A stretch of 33,981 nucleotides of DNA from Steroidobacter sp. (GTDB lineage: Bacteria > Pseudomonadota > Gammaproteobacteria > Steroidobacterales > Steroidobacteraceae): NCBI GenBank assembly GCA_025929585.1, contig JAICPY010000040.1, positions 1 to 33,981 of the forward strand. Direction: 5' to 3'. This document shows, in pieces, positions 23,855-32,059 of the stretch. The notes beneath the pieces were generated by a model, which did not search any database, had not been told where the DNA came from, and was given only the letters and a program-made list of their open reading frames with translations. The stretch's first letter is position 1. Every line of letters begins with the position of its first letter. A program made the position numbers and the translations under genes.

Positions 23855-25924
23855 GTGATATTGAACGAACGATTGAGCAGTGTGATTTTTGCCGTCCTAC
23901 TGTGCGCGGCGGGTGCGGCGAGTGCCGCAGAGCCCGCGAATACCGTCGTCGTCACGGCGACGCGAACGAGTCAGTCAATTTTCGAGGCGCCGGCCGCTAT
24001 CGATACCATCGATGGCGCTACGCTCAGCGAACACAAGCTGCGCGTGAACTTGTCCGAAAGCCTTGGGCGGGTTCCGGGCTTGGTAGTGCAAAACCGGCAG
24101 AACTATGCTCAGGATTTGCAAGTCTCCTCGCGCGGGTTCGGTGCTCGGGCTTCATTCGGGGTGCGCGGAGTGAGACTTATCCAAGACGGCATTCCGCTGA
24201 CGATGCCGGACGGCCAAGGCCAAACGGGTCTATTCGACTTAGATGGGGCCGCGCGAGTGGAGGTCTTGCGTGGACCTTTCGCCGCACTGTACGGCAATTC
24301 TTCTGGCGGCGTGATCCAAATCGTCAGCGACGACCAAGTCGAACAGGGCGGTTTGGAGCTCAGCACGACCTACGGCGAGGATGGATTCCGCCGATACGGC
24401 TCGCAGTTTGCGGCTCGGCTCGGGGCGGCTCAGTTGAGCGGAAATCTCTCACGCTTCGATACCGACGGGTATCGCGAGCACAGCGCTGCCCGACGAGACG
24501 TGGCGAATTTGCGGTTACGCGTGGCGCCGGATGAACGTTCATCGTTCACGGCGATCGCAAATTTTCTCGATCAACCGGATACGCAAGATCCGTTGGGACT
24601 GACCCGTGAACAGCTGGAGGAAGATCCATCGCAGGCGGGCAGGAATGCGCTAGCACTCAATACTCGCAAGTCGACTCGTCACGTGCAGGGCGGCGCTTCG
24701 TATGAGCGTTCCTTGTCCGATCGAAATCGCATTCGCGTAATGGGCTATTACGGCGATCGCGACCTCACGCAATTCCTAGCCAATCCCAGCGACGCGCTGA
24801 CCGGCTCGGGCGGTGTCGTTGATCTTGCTCGCAAGTTCGGCGGTGGCGCAGTGCAATGGGATAACGAAGGTGAACTGGCTGGTGCGCCTTACGAGTTGAC
24901 CTTGGGCGTCGAGTACGATCGGATGAAAGAGAGACGCCTAGGTTTCGTCAATGTAGGCGGTGTGCGCGGGGATCTGCGCCGTGATGAGGACGACACGGTC
25001 TACAGTGTGAATCAGTATTTGATCGCGCAGTGGCGGCCGATCGAGCGATGGATGTTTTCCGGCGGCGTGCGGCACAGCGAGGTGCGTTTCGAGATCGACG
25101 ATGATTTCATCGTTGGTCCGAATCCCGATGATAGCGGCAGGCTGAGTTATGAAAGCACTCAGCCTGTCATCGGGCTTTTGTTCGAAGCCACGCCCAGTGT
25201 CAATCTATTTGCGTCGGCGGGCCGCGCATTCGAGACGCCGACGTTCAGTGAGCTTGCCTACCGACCAGATGGCTCGCCCGGACTGAACTTTGAGCTGGAT
25301 GCGGCGATCAGCACCAACTACGAAGCCGGTGTGAAGGCGTTCGTGGGTGAGAAGACCCGGCTAACAGCGACGCTATTCAGGTCTGACACGAAGGACGACA
25401 TCGTGACGGGTCCGCCGCCATTTCCAGGCCGCAATACATTCGTCAATGCGGCCAAGACTCGACGCGAGGGTGCGGAGCTCGCGGCCCAATATGCGACGTC
25501 GCACGGTTTGGATATGGGGCTTGCTTATACCTATACCAGCGCGCGGTTCGAGGATTTCATCAACTTCAGCGGTGTTGATCTGAGCGGTGCTCGGCTCCCC
25601 GGTGTTCCGCGGCAGTCACTCTATGCGGACTTATCTTGGCGTCACGCGCCTAGCGGCCTGTTCACAGGCCTGGAAGCGCGCTGGACGGATGAGGTGTATG
25701 TGAACGATGCGAATTCGGACTTCGCAGATAGCTACAGCGTGCTCAATCTGCACGCCGGACTCAACCGCGGGCTTGGCGATTGGGATTTGAATGGTTTCGT
25801 CCGCATCGACAATGTGACAGATGAGAACTACGTCGGCTCTGTAGTAGTGAATGGCGCCAGCGATCGATTCTTCGAGCCCGCACCGGGCCGCACGTACTAC
25901 GTCGGCATCACGGCCGGCTTTTGA
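23855..25924 (+). CDS. pqqU: TonB-dependent receptor resembling YncD/PqqU (PQQ uptake)
   Basis: The 689-residue outer-membrane receptor has a signal peptide ending AASA, then a plug domain (NTVVVTATRTSQSIFEAPAAI as TonB-box region). The plug motifs NLSESLGRVPGLVVQNRQ, NYAQDLQVSSRGFG, DGIPLTMPDGQGQ and EVLRGPFAALYGNSSGG match E. coli YncD closely as I remember that sequence. So do AAGRAFETPTF-type, NAAKTRREGAEL and FVRIDNVTDENYVGSVVVN segments in the barrel. YncD is the PQQ importer PqqU. GTG 23855 is chosen because AAGGA precedes it and the signal peptide starts there; a TTG at 23861 is the alternative. Nearby pqqD and xoxF fit PQQ uptake; a lanthanophore receptor is less likely. Confidence 0.85.
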   Translation: MILNERLSSVIFAVLLCAAGAASAAEPANTVVVTATRTSQSIFEAPAAIDTIDGATLSEHKLRVNLSESLGRVPGLVVQNRQNYAQDLQVSSRGFGARASFGVRGVRLIQDGIPLTMPDGQGQTGLFDLDGAARVEVLRGPFAALYGNSSGGVIQIVSDDQVEQGGLELSTTYGEDGFRRYGSQFAARLGAAQLSGNLSRFDTDGYREHSAARRDVANLRLRVAPDERSSFTAIANFLDQPDTQDPLGLTREQLEEDPSQAGRNALALNTRKSTRHVQGGASYERSLSDRNRIRVMGYYGDRDLTQFLANPSDALTGSGGVVDLARKFGGGAVQWDNEGELAGAPYELTLGVEYDRMKERRLGFVNVGGVRGDLRRDEDDTVYSVNQYLIAQWRPIERWMFSGGVRHSEVRFEIDDDFIVGPNPDDSGRLSYESTQPVIGLLFEATPSVNLFASAGRAFETPTFSELAYRPDGSPGLNFELDAAISTNYEAGVKAFVGEKTRLTATLFRSDTKDDIVTGPPPFPGRNTFVNAAKTRREGAELAAQYATSHGLDMGLAYTYTSARFEDFINFSGVDLSGARLPGVPRQSLYADLSWRHAPSGLFTGLEARWTDEVYVNDANSDFADSYSVLNLHAGLNRGLGDWDLNGFVRIDNVTDENYVGSVVVNGASDRFFEPAPGRTYYVGITAGF

Positions 25925-25933
25925 CGTGAATAG

Positions 25934-25980
25934 CCGCAGTCTGCAGGCCAGAGCGTTCTGGCCGCAGACTACGGACTTTT
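25934..25980 (+). terminator. Intrinsic terminator after pqqU
   Basis: A long hairpin pairs AGTCTGC (25938-25944) with GCAGACT (25964-25970) and GGCCAGA (25946-25952) with TCTGGCC (25957-25963), loop GCGT. A further CCG/CGG pair sits at the base, and ACTTTT follows. It lies between convergent pqqU and the PRC-barrel gene and may serve both. Confidence 0.85.
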
Positions 25981-25987
25981 CACACGA

Positions 25988-26557
25988 TCAACCCTCATCC
26001 CAATAGTCGGACGCGGCTTGCTTCCATGTGTTCTTCGTTCGATCTCGCCACTGTCCTTGTTGCACTTTCGGCGCGCCCTGTAATTTAGATTCATCGATGA
26101 TGACCTTGCCGCTCTCGATCATCGAGCTTGCAGTTTTGTACGGCACTGCTGCGTTATCGCCTTCACTCGCGATGACGACGTAGTCTGGTTGCCCGCGGGC
26201 ATCGAACACGACATCGATGACCTCGCCGATCGGCGCATTGTCGGGAGAGACCACTTTGGCTCCTACGAGCTCCGGATGCAGCGTCCCGCCAGCGCGTGCG
26301 CGATCGGTTGGCGGAGTGCGGTCGGCAGCAGTGCCTTCGCTCGGATCCGTAGCCGGCCCTGCCTGTGGCATCGCATCACGCGGAGTGCCTCGAGTCGAGG
26401 TTTGGCCTGGCGGTGTAGTGTCGGCGGCGGTTCCTTCAGCCGGACTGGTCGAAGGTGCCGGATTGGGCTGCGCCTGTGGTTCTGTTTGCGTCTGCGCCAG
26501 CGCCGACCCGACGATCGCAACGGCCGCCACGGTGACAACGGTAGATAGCTTGTTCAT
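25988..26557 (-). CDS. Exported PRC-barrel domain protein
   Basis: The 189-residue protein has a signal peptide (MNKLSTVVTVAAVAIVGSALA). A Pro/Thr/Ala-rich linker of about 75 residues follows, carrying a duplicated P(A/S)EGTAAD(T/R)TPP motif. The PRC-barrel domain comes next (ELVGAKVVSPDNAPIGEVIDVVFDARGQPDYVVI onward). PRC barrels are small beta domains that bind RNA, protein or surfaces; a function cannot be assigned here. ATG 26557 has AGGAGA upstream. The low-complexity linker suggests a periplasmic spacer. Confidence 0.85.
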   Translation of the reverse strand: MNKLSTVVTVAAVAIVGSALAQTQTEPQAQPNPAPSTSPAEGTAADTTPPGQTSTRGTPRDAMPQAGPATDPSEGTAADRTPPTDRARAGGTLHPELVGAKVVSPDNAPIGEVIDVVFDARGQPDYVVIASEGDNAAVPYKTASSMIESGKVIIDESKLQGAPKVQQGQWRDRTKNTWKQAASDYWDEG

Positions 26558-26786
26558 GATTGTCTCCTGAGTAAGTGCTCGTCCCTTAGCTACCAGGTGT
26601 CATGCCGGTGAGCGGATCCGGCAAGCGTGCTCAGCTTCGCGCTGGTTGAGCCTGCGAAGAGGTCGCCATTGCGTACGATGGCGAGTCTTAAACCCACGAG
26701 ACGATTCATTCGTTCCCGGTGGATCGGCAGCGCTCATCGTAGAAAGATACGATGGATGGCTCCGGGTGAAGCCGCTGTCACGCAGT
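26558..26786. other. 229-base intergenic region, small hairpin
   Basis: No convincing gene. It contains the perfect 7-base dyad CATCGTA/TACGATG (26737-26756, 6-base loop), beyond the hypothetical gene that ends at 26787, which could be a weak terminator or operator. Short frames on both strands lack recognisable motifs. Confidence 0.45.
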
Positions 26787-27437
26787 TTATAGTCTATCGT
26801 TGCGCGCAATCGGTATGACGGGCGAGGCTAGGAGTGCAGCGACCTCCACACGCGGGCGCACTCGAGTCGCGACAGAGGGACAGCTGAACGAGCGCGTGTT
26901 GAGTTGCACCGCCATCTGGGGGAAGACCTGCTTATTCAGCGCCGCGATCAGCTCGCAGTCCGCGGTAGTCAGGTGAAGCTGCCGATCACGAGTCAACGAA
27001 ACGTTTTCCCAACTCGCTCCAAATCGTTCGAGGTCTGCCGGAGTGGGCAGTGCAGTTTTTCGCACACGACCAACCAGTCTTTCGCGCGCATTGAACGTGG
27101 TCGCCCGATCGATGTTGTCAGCTGTTGCAGCCACGGGAGAGGCGACGTCGATGTTTACCTGTGCGCCGCTCAAGAATTGACCCCGCATACATCCTGCGCT
27201 CACCGCAACGTCGGATCTAGCACCAACTGCTTTGAGGATGTGCGTGATTTTGTGCTCCAGCGCATCGCAAGCGTATCGATTATGAAAGCTGTGAAAGTGC
27301 AGCTGAAGCTGCTGCAGGTGCCAGATAGCTTGTACGTAGCGAGAGTGACTCGCCTCAGTCTGCTCCGCACGAATGTCGTTTACGGTACCGAACAAACTCA
27401 AGGCCAGAATCGCACTGCGCAATAAATTGGTCGCCAT
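26787..27437 (-). CDS. Hypothetical exported protein
   Basis: I do not recognise this family. The start at ATG 27437 (after GGGGG) gives 216 residues beginning with a signal peptide (MATNLLRSAILALSLFGTVNDIRA). An upstream in-frame start at 27473 would place 12 non-signal residues first. The mature part starts with a His/Gln-rich helix (WHLQQLQLHFHSFHNRY). It then has scattered cysteines (for example YACDALEHK, AGCMRGQ, TADCELI, FSCPS) that could pair in the periplasm. It lies 148 bases beyond the recQ stop and shares its strand. Confidence 0.65.
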   Translation of the reverse strand: MATNLLRSAILALSLFGTVNDIRAEQTEASHSRYVQAIWHLQQLQLHFHSFHNRYACDALEHKITHILKAVGARSDVAVSAGCMRGQFLSGAQVNIDVASPVAATADNIDRATTFNARERLVGRVRKTALPTPADLERFGASWENVSLTRDRQLHLTTADCELIAALNKQVFPQMAVQLNTRSFSCPSVATRVRPRVEVAALLASPVIPIARNDRL

Positions 27438-27585
27438 GAAACCCCCGGAGCGAGCATCGCTCTGGAGATACATTGTGCTGAGCTGAAACGATTCGCATGG
27501 TCCATTGGTGCTGGACGCCCTATGGTCTTAGCACTTCAGTGACGCCGCATCCTTTGCGCATCGGGTAGTCCGAAGCGAGTGTCCC

Positions 27586-29457
27586 TTACGCGTGCCGTCG
27601 AATCTCGGCGATGAATCGATCGCCGTAACGCTCTAGTTTGCTCTGACCGACACCCGGGATGGTGAGGAACTGTTCGCGCTCCATCGGCCGCAGCTGGGCC
27701 ATCCGTTTCAAGGTGGCGTCATGAAAGATGATGTAGGGCGGTACTGACGACTCTGTGGCTATCTGCTTGCGCAACGCACGTAGAGATTCGAACACCATCG
27801 CATCGATTTCGCTGAGCTCGCTTGCCTCGGGTTTGCCGCTTGTAGCATTGGAGCTTCTAGCAGTGACGCACACCTGAACCTTCCGCTCACCGCGAAGGAT
27901 CTCCCAGCTTTGCGTGTTCAAGCTCAAGATCGCATACCCGTCCGTCGACTCCACCACGAATGCCTGATGCAATAATGCGCGCGCCAACTCGCGCCAAGAA
28001 GCGACATTTCGATGCTTGCCGATTCCGTACACGCTGAGCTGTGCGTGGCCATTACTTAGAATTCTTTGCGCCTTACCGCCGCGCAAGATGTCTATGACAT
28101 AGCTGGCGCCATATCGCTCTCCTCGTTGCGCAAGTCGCGCGATACAAGAAAGGAATTGTTGTGCTTCGATCGTGCGATCCTCGAGCTCGCGTGGCGTTCT
28201 ACAGTTGTCACACCCGTCGCACGGCGGATCGAAGGTCTCGCCGAAGTAGGCAAGTTGAATCGCACGGCGGCATTCGGTCGACTCGGCGTAGCGCAGCACC
28301 TGTCGCAATTGTTGTCTGGCTATCCGTTGTTCTTCGATCAGCGGTTCGCCGCTGATGGGATCGATCTTCTGCTGGATCAAGAACTCCGCTGTACGGATAT
28401 CCCCGGCGCTGAAATAAAGAACGCACTGCGCATCATCGCCGTCTCTTCCGGCCCGCCCAGATTCTTGGTAGTAGCTCTCGAGTGTGCGCGGCAAATCATA
28501 GTGTGCAACCCAGCGCACATCGGGCTTGTTGATGCCCATTCCAAAGGCAATGGTTGCAACAATCACTTTGACATCGTCGTTGATGAACGCATCTTGATTG
28601 TCGCGCCGCTCCTCGCTGCCTAGTCCAGCGTGATAGGGCAGCGCGGCGATGCCGTCGGCCCGCAGGGCCTGCGTAAGCTCATCCACTCGTTTGCGAGACA
28701 AGCAGTACACGATTCCGGAACCCCGAGAGTTTTGGCAGCGCTGCAGTAAGTCCGCATAACTCTGCTTGTTCTTTGCGTGTACTGAATAGAAGAGATTCGG
28801 GCGATTGAAGCTTGCGATGTGCACCGCGGGGTGCTCGAGGGCTAGCTGCTGTAGCACGTCTTCCCGCACGCGAGCAGTGGCGGTTGCGGTGAAAGCAAGG
28901 ATCGGAATCGAGCTGTGCCGCCGTCGAACGCTCGCCAGTTGGCGGTATTCGCGGCGAAAGTCGTGGCCCCACTCGGACACGCAATGAGCCTCATCGATCA
29001 CCAATGCGCATACGCCTGGGGATTCGACCAATCGCGGTAATACGACATTGAAGAATTCTCCCTGCAATATCCGTTCAGGTGCCAAATAGAGCAGCTTGTA
29101 TTCGCCGGCTCGAGCCGCAGCGATTCGTTTGCTGACTTCCTCAGGAGCTAAACTGGAATTGATGAAGGTCGCGGAGATGCCTTGTGCCTGAAGGAGACGA
29201 ACCTGATCCTGCATCAAGGCAATGAGTGGAGAGACGACGAGCGTCAGCCCTTCCCTAAGGACGGCTGGAAGTTGGAAGCAGAGTGATTTCCCGCCGCCGG
29301 TTGGCATCACTGCCAACACGTCGCGGCCTGCCAAGACATCCGCAACGATCGCTTGCTGACCGGGACGGAAGGCGTCGAATCCGAAATGTGTTTTTAGGGC
29401 ACCGGCTAAATCGAAGTCGATCGCAGACGGGCGATTCTGAGCGCGGATAGGATTCAT
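27586..29457 (-). CDS. recQ: ATP-dependent DNA helicase RecQ
   Basis: RecQ unwinds DNA 3'-5' and acts in RecF-pathway repair and in suppressing illegitimate recombination. The 623-residue protein has motif I MPTGGGKS (51-58), motif II DEAH (155-158), SATFINSS, a helicase C domain with IAFGMGINKPDVRWVAH and SGRAGRDG, and the Zn-binding cysteines of the RecQ-Ct domain (ECRR and CDGCDNC). A C-terminal HRDC domain ends near FLTIPGVGQSKLERYGDRFIAEI. Length is typical (about 610). The start is ATG 29457. The PilZ gene lies 143 bases upstream on the same strand. Confidence 0.96.
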   Translation of the reverse strand: MNPIRAQNRPSAIDFDLAGALKTHFGFDAFRPGQQAIVADVLAGRDVLAVMPTGGGKSLCFQLPAVLREGLTLVVSPLIALMQDQVRLLQAQGISATFINSSLAPEEVSKRIAAARAGEYKLLYLAPERILQGEFFNVVLPRLVESPGVCALVIDEAHCVSEWGHDFRREYRQLASVRRRHSSIPILAFTATATARVREDVLQQLALEHPAVHIASFNRPNLFYSVHAKNKQSYADLLQRCQNSRGSGIVYCLSRKRVDELTQALRADGIAALPYHAGLGSEERRDNQDAFINDDVKVIVATIAFGMGINKPDVRWVAHYDLPRTLESYYQESGRAGRDGDDAQCVLYFSAGDIRTAEFLIQQKIDPISGEPLIEEQRIARQQLRQVLRYAESTECRRAIQLAYFGETFDPPCDGCDNCRTPRELEDRTIEAQQFLSCIARLAQRGERYGASYVIDILRGGKAQRILSNGHAQLSVYGIGKHRNVASWRELARALLHQAFVVESTDGYAILSLNTQSWEILRGERKVQVCVTARSSNATSGKPEASELSEIDAMVFESLRALRKQIATESSVPPYIIFHDATLKRMAQLRPMEREQFLTIPGVGQSKLERYGDRFIAEIRRHA

Positions 29458-29600
29458 CGGTGGATAATGCAGCGCCTCGAAGGGAAATCTGTCGGGAGGA
29501 GGCTGGATTATCGCTGCAGGTATGCGAAAGCGTATGCCCTAATTCAGTCCAATCGCGAAGAAACTCACACAAGCTCGCAGTATCGTCGGGCGAACGGTCC

Positions 29601-29879
29601 TTAACGTGTGCCGGTGAGGCTCTCCATCATCAAACCCGTGCCGCCTTTGGAAACGTGAGCGACAATAGCGGTGCGACGGTGAATCTTCGTTACGACTCCC
29701 AGATTGATCGCGAAAGCCAAATGAACCGTAGCGCCTTTCTTGAGCCCGAGGTTTTCGGTTTCGATGAATACGCCGTTTGCGCTCAGATTTCTTGCGCGGC
29801 AGAGCTTCCCGGCACGTCCCGGTACAGCGACGTAGACCGCCGTGCGTGCGCGATGCCGTGTGTGAAGGCGTCTCTCCAT
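29601..29879 (-). CDS. Single-domain PilZ protein
   Basis: PilZ domains bind cyclic di-GMP or, in degenerate members, act in type IV pilus systems. The ATG at 29879 gives 92 residues beginning MERRLHTRHRARTAVYV. This contains the RxxxR-type motif, followed by NLSANGVFIET (the (D/N)xSxxG motif), so both binding motifs are present. GAGGGG lies 6 bases upstream; in-frame starts further up (to 30002) would add 41 residues with no domain. The HDOD-GGDEF gene about 2 kb away is a possible source of the ligand, by inference. Confidence 0.85.
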   Translation of the reverse strand: MERRLHTRHRARTAVYVAVPGRAGKLCRARNLSANGVFIETENLGLKKGATVHLAFAINLGVVTKIHRRTAIVAHVSKGGTGLMMESLTGTR

Positions 29880-30074
29880 CTTCAACCCCTCAACTCTTCG
29901 TAGTCGTTTTTGTTCAACACCGATGTTCTTTTTTTTGAGAACGCCGACACTCTTTGCAACGGGCGCATTATGCCGCGGGCCGCTGCTGATGCGAAGTGGC
30001 ATTCCGTGGCGTTATGTCGCAACTGTCTATTTAATTCGAGCTTCGCGGACTCTTCTGACTCGTGAGTTGCCATC

Positions 30075-31061
30075 GTGACCAACAATGTGTCGGAACCTTT
30101 GACGATTGAAGAAATTCGGAACGCTGCGAGTGCGCTCGGATCCCGTTTGCATCGAACCCCGATTCATTCCTTGCACGGTACGGAATCACAATCAGAGTTC
30201 GGATTGCAGACCCAGATCCATCTGAAGCTCGAGCTGTTTCAACTCACCGGCACGTTCAAAGCGCGAGGCGCGTTGTTGAACATGCTGCGCTTGACGCGAG
30301 AAGAGGCTGCGCGCGGCGTCACCGCCATCAGCGCCGGCAATCATGCTATCGCGGTGGCCTTTGCTGCACGCGAGTTAGGCGTGAACGCAAAGGTCGTGAT
30401 GTTTTCCGGGGCCAATTCCTTGAGGATTGCGCTGTGCGAGGGATATGGCGCGCAGATCGAGTTTGCACCCAATGCGCACGCTGGGTTCGAGTTGGTCGAA
30501 CGCATTGCTGGGGATGAGGGGCGCACACTGATTCATCCTTTCGAGGGTCGGACGACCGCGATGGGTACCGCGACGCTCGGTCTCGAACTGTGCGAACAGC
30601 TACCCGATCTGGATGCGGTGCTCGTTCCGATCGGAGGAGGCGGCTTGTGCGCGGGCGTCTCTTCGGCGGTGAAGTTGCTGAATCCCGCTTGCCGCGTATT
30701 CGGCGTCGAGCCCGAAGGCGCAGACAGCATGTACCGAAGTTTTCAGGCCGGTGAACCGCGGTCGATAGAACGCGTCGCCACGATTGCCGATAGCTTAGGT
30801 GCTCCGTACTCGCTGCCGATATCTTTCGAGATGTGCCGCCGCAATGTGGAAGAGATCGTGCGGGTTAGCGATGCGCAACTGCGAGACGCGATGCGCTTTC
30901 TATTGCGGAATGCGAAACTTGCCGTCGAGCCCGCGGGCGCTGCAGCGACCGCAGCGTTGCGAGGACCTCTGAAAGCGACCTTATGCGGCAAGCGCGTGGC
31001 GTTGATTGTGTGTGGAAGCAATATCGACGCGGCGACGTACGCAAGATTGATCAGTGAGTGA
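30075..31061 (+). CDS. PLP-dependent threonine/serine dehydratase-like enzyme
   Basis: The 328-residue protein is a fold-type II PLP enzyme of the threonine dehydratase/serine racemase group. Lys62 in GTFKARGA binds PLP, SAGNHA contacts the substrate carboxylate, IGGGGLCAG binds the PLP phosphate, and CGSNID is near the C-terminus. It has no C-terminal ACT regulatory domain, so it is more like a catabolic dehydratase, serine racemase or hydroxyaspartate-type enzyme than feedback-controlled IlvA. It begins with GTG 30075. Its stop codon (31059-31061) lies inside the first heptad of the array that runs into murI. Confidence 0.87.
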   Translation: MTNNVSEPLTIEEIRNAASALGSRLHRTPIHSLHGTESQSEFGLQTQIHLKLELFQLTGTFKARGALLNMLRLTREEAARGVTAISAGNHAIAVAFAARELGVNAKVVMFSGANSLRIALCEGYGAQIEFAPNAHAGFELVERIAGDEGRTLIHPFEGRTTAMGTATLGLELCEQLPDLDAVLVPIGGGGLCAGVSSAVKLLNPACRVFGVEPEGADSMYRSFQAGEPRSIERVATIADSLGAPYSLPISFEMCRRNVEEIVRVSDAQLRDAMRFLLRNAKLAVEPAGAAATAALRGPLKATLCGKRVALIVCGSNIDAATYARLISE

Positions 31062-31154
31062 CAGGTGACGTGTGACGAGTGACGAGTCAGAACATAGAGG
31101 AAATCGGAATGACACATTGCTTGCCCGTCACCCGTCACCCATCACCCGTCACCA
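31058..31154. repeat. Inverted heptad array (GTGACNN / GTCACCN) at the dehydratase-murI junction
   Basis: The left arm has four tandem heptads GTGACAG, GTGACGT, GTGACGA, GTGACGA (31058-31085). The right arm has GTCACCC, GTCACCC, ATCACCC, GTCACCA (31127-31154). The spacer is 41 bases. The left arm contains the dehydratase stop codon; the right arm is read in frame as the N-terminal extension of MurI. Confidence 0.9.
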
Positions 31155-31977
31155 ACTTCCTATAGGAGTTTTCGATTCCGGTGTCGGTGGCTTGACCGTT
31201 TTGCGAGCGTTGCGACAGCAGCTGCCGCATGAGAGCTTTATTTATCTGGGCGACACGGCGCGGCTTCCGTATGGCACGAAGAGCGCAGAGTCGGTCGTTC
31301 GATACTCGGTTCAGGCTGCAAGTTATCTCGTCGCATGTGGCGTGAAATACTTGGTCGTTGCGTGCAATACCGCCTCGTCGGTCGCACTTGCGCCCTTACG
31401 TGAGCGCTTCGCACCGCTCCCCGTGGTCGGTGTCATCGAACCTGGTGCTCAAGCGGCATGTGATTCCTCGCGATCCGGGCATATTGCCGTGATAGCCACC
31501 GAAGGCACGATCCGAGGTGGCGCATATCAACGTGAGATCGCTAGCAGGGCTGCACACACCAAAGTCGTGGTGCAGGCTTGTTCGTTGTTCGTCGCTCTGG
31601 CCGAAGAAGGCTGGACGGAGGGCGAAATTGTGCAGGCCACAGCGCAGCGCTATCTCGGAGAAGTCCTAGCAAGCGATCGCGAAATCGATACCTTACTACT
31701 GGGGTGCACGCATTTTCCCGTGTTGCGCCGGACGCTCGAGAGCGTGGTCGGTCCGAAGATCAAGATCGTCGATTCGGCAGCGACGACGGCTGCATTTCTA
31801 GCTGCCGATCTTCCAGCACGAGCGCTCGCGGCATCAGGATCCGGTTTAGGTTCGATCCGCATGCTTGCAACAGATAGTGCGGAGCGTTTTGCGCGCGTCG
31901 GCAGCTTGTTCTTATCGGAGCCTGTTTCCGCGGATCGAGTCGAACTGATCGATCTAGCCACCAGGCCACTCAGTTGA
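31072..31977 (+). CDS. murI: Glutamate racemase
   Basis: MurI supplies D-glutamate for peptidoglycan. Catalytic elements are FDSGVGG near the start, Cys in ACNTASS and Cys in GCTHFP, with the two-domain Asp/Glu racemase pattern. The core begins at the IGVFDSG segment (about 31162). Upstream in-frame starts are GTG 31072, with AGGTGA ahead supplied by the heptad itself, and TTG 31117, 16 bases after GAGG. Either one adds residues (for example ARHPSPITRH) encoded by the heptad array's right arm. An ATG at 31109 has better spacing but is out of frame and stops after 18 codons. GTG 31072 is used here; the true start is uncertain. Confidence 0.93.
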   Translation: MTSDESEHRGNRNDTLLARHPSPITRHQLPIGVFDSGVGGLTVLRALRQQLPHESFIYLGDTARLPYGTKSAESVVRYSVQAASYLVACGVKYLVVACNTASSVALAPLRERFAPLPVVGVIEPGAQAACDSSRSGHIAVIATEGTIRGGAYQREIASRAAHTKVVVQACSLFVALAEEGWTEGEIVQATAQRYLGEVLASDREIDTLLLGCTHFPVLRRTLESVVGPKIKIVDSAATTAAFLAADLPARALAASGSGLGSIRMLATDSAERFARVGSLFLSEPVSADRVELIDLATRPLS

Positions 31978-31984
31978 TCGGCAT

Positions 31985-32058
31985 GTTGACAGTTGACGGT
32001 GGGCGGTAAGGGGACGTCTTTATTTCGGCCGTCAACCGCCCACTGTCAACCGTCAACG
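31985..32058. repeat. Inverted heptad array 3 (GTTGACN / GTCAACN) between murI and the HDOD-GGDEF gene
   Basis: The left arm is GTTGACA, GTTGACG, GTGGGCG (31985-32005). The right arm is GTCAACC, GCCCACT, GTCAACC, GTCAACG (32031-32058). The odd word GTGGGCG on the left has its complementary GCCCACT on the right, so a substitution has been matched across the arms. It lies between two convergent genes. Confidence 0.9.
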
Positions 32059-32059
32059 C

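Noticed and set aside
26600-26818. Short frames on both strands between the PRC and hypothetical genes
   Set aside because: No motif, no ribosome site, and composition typical of chance frames.
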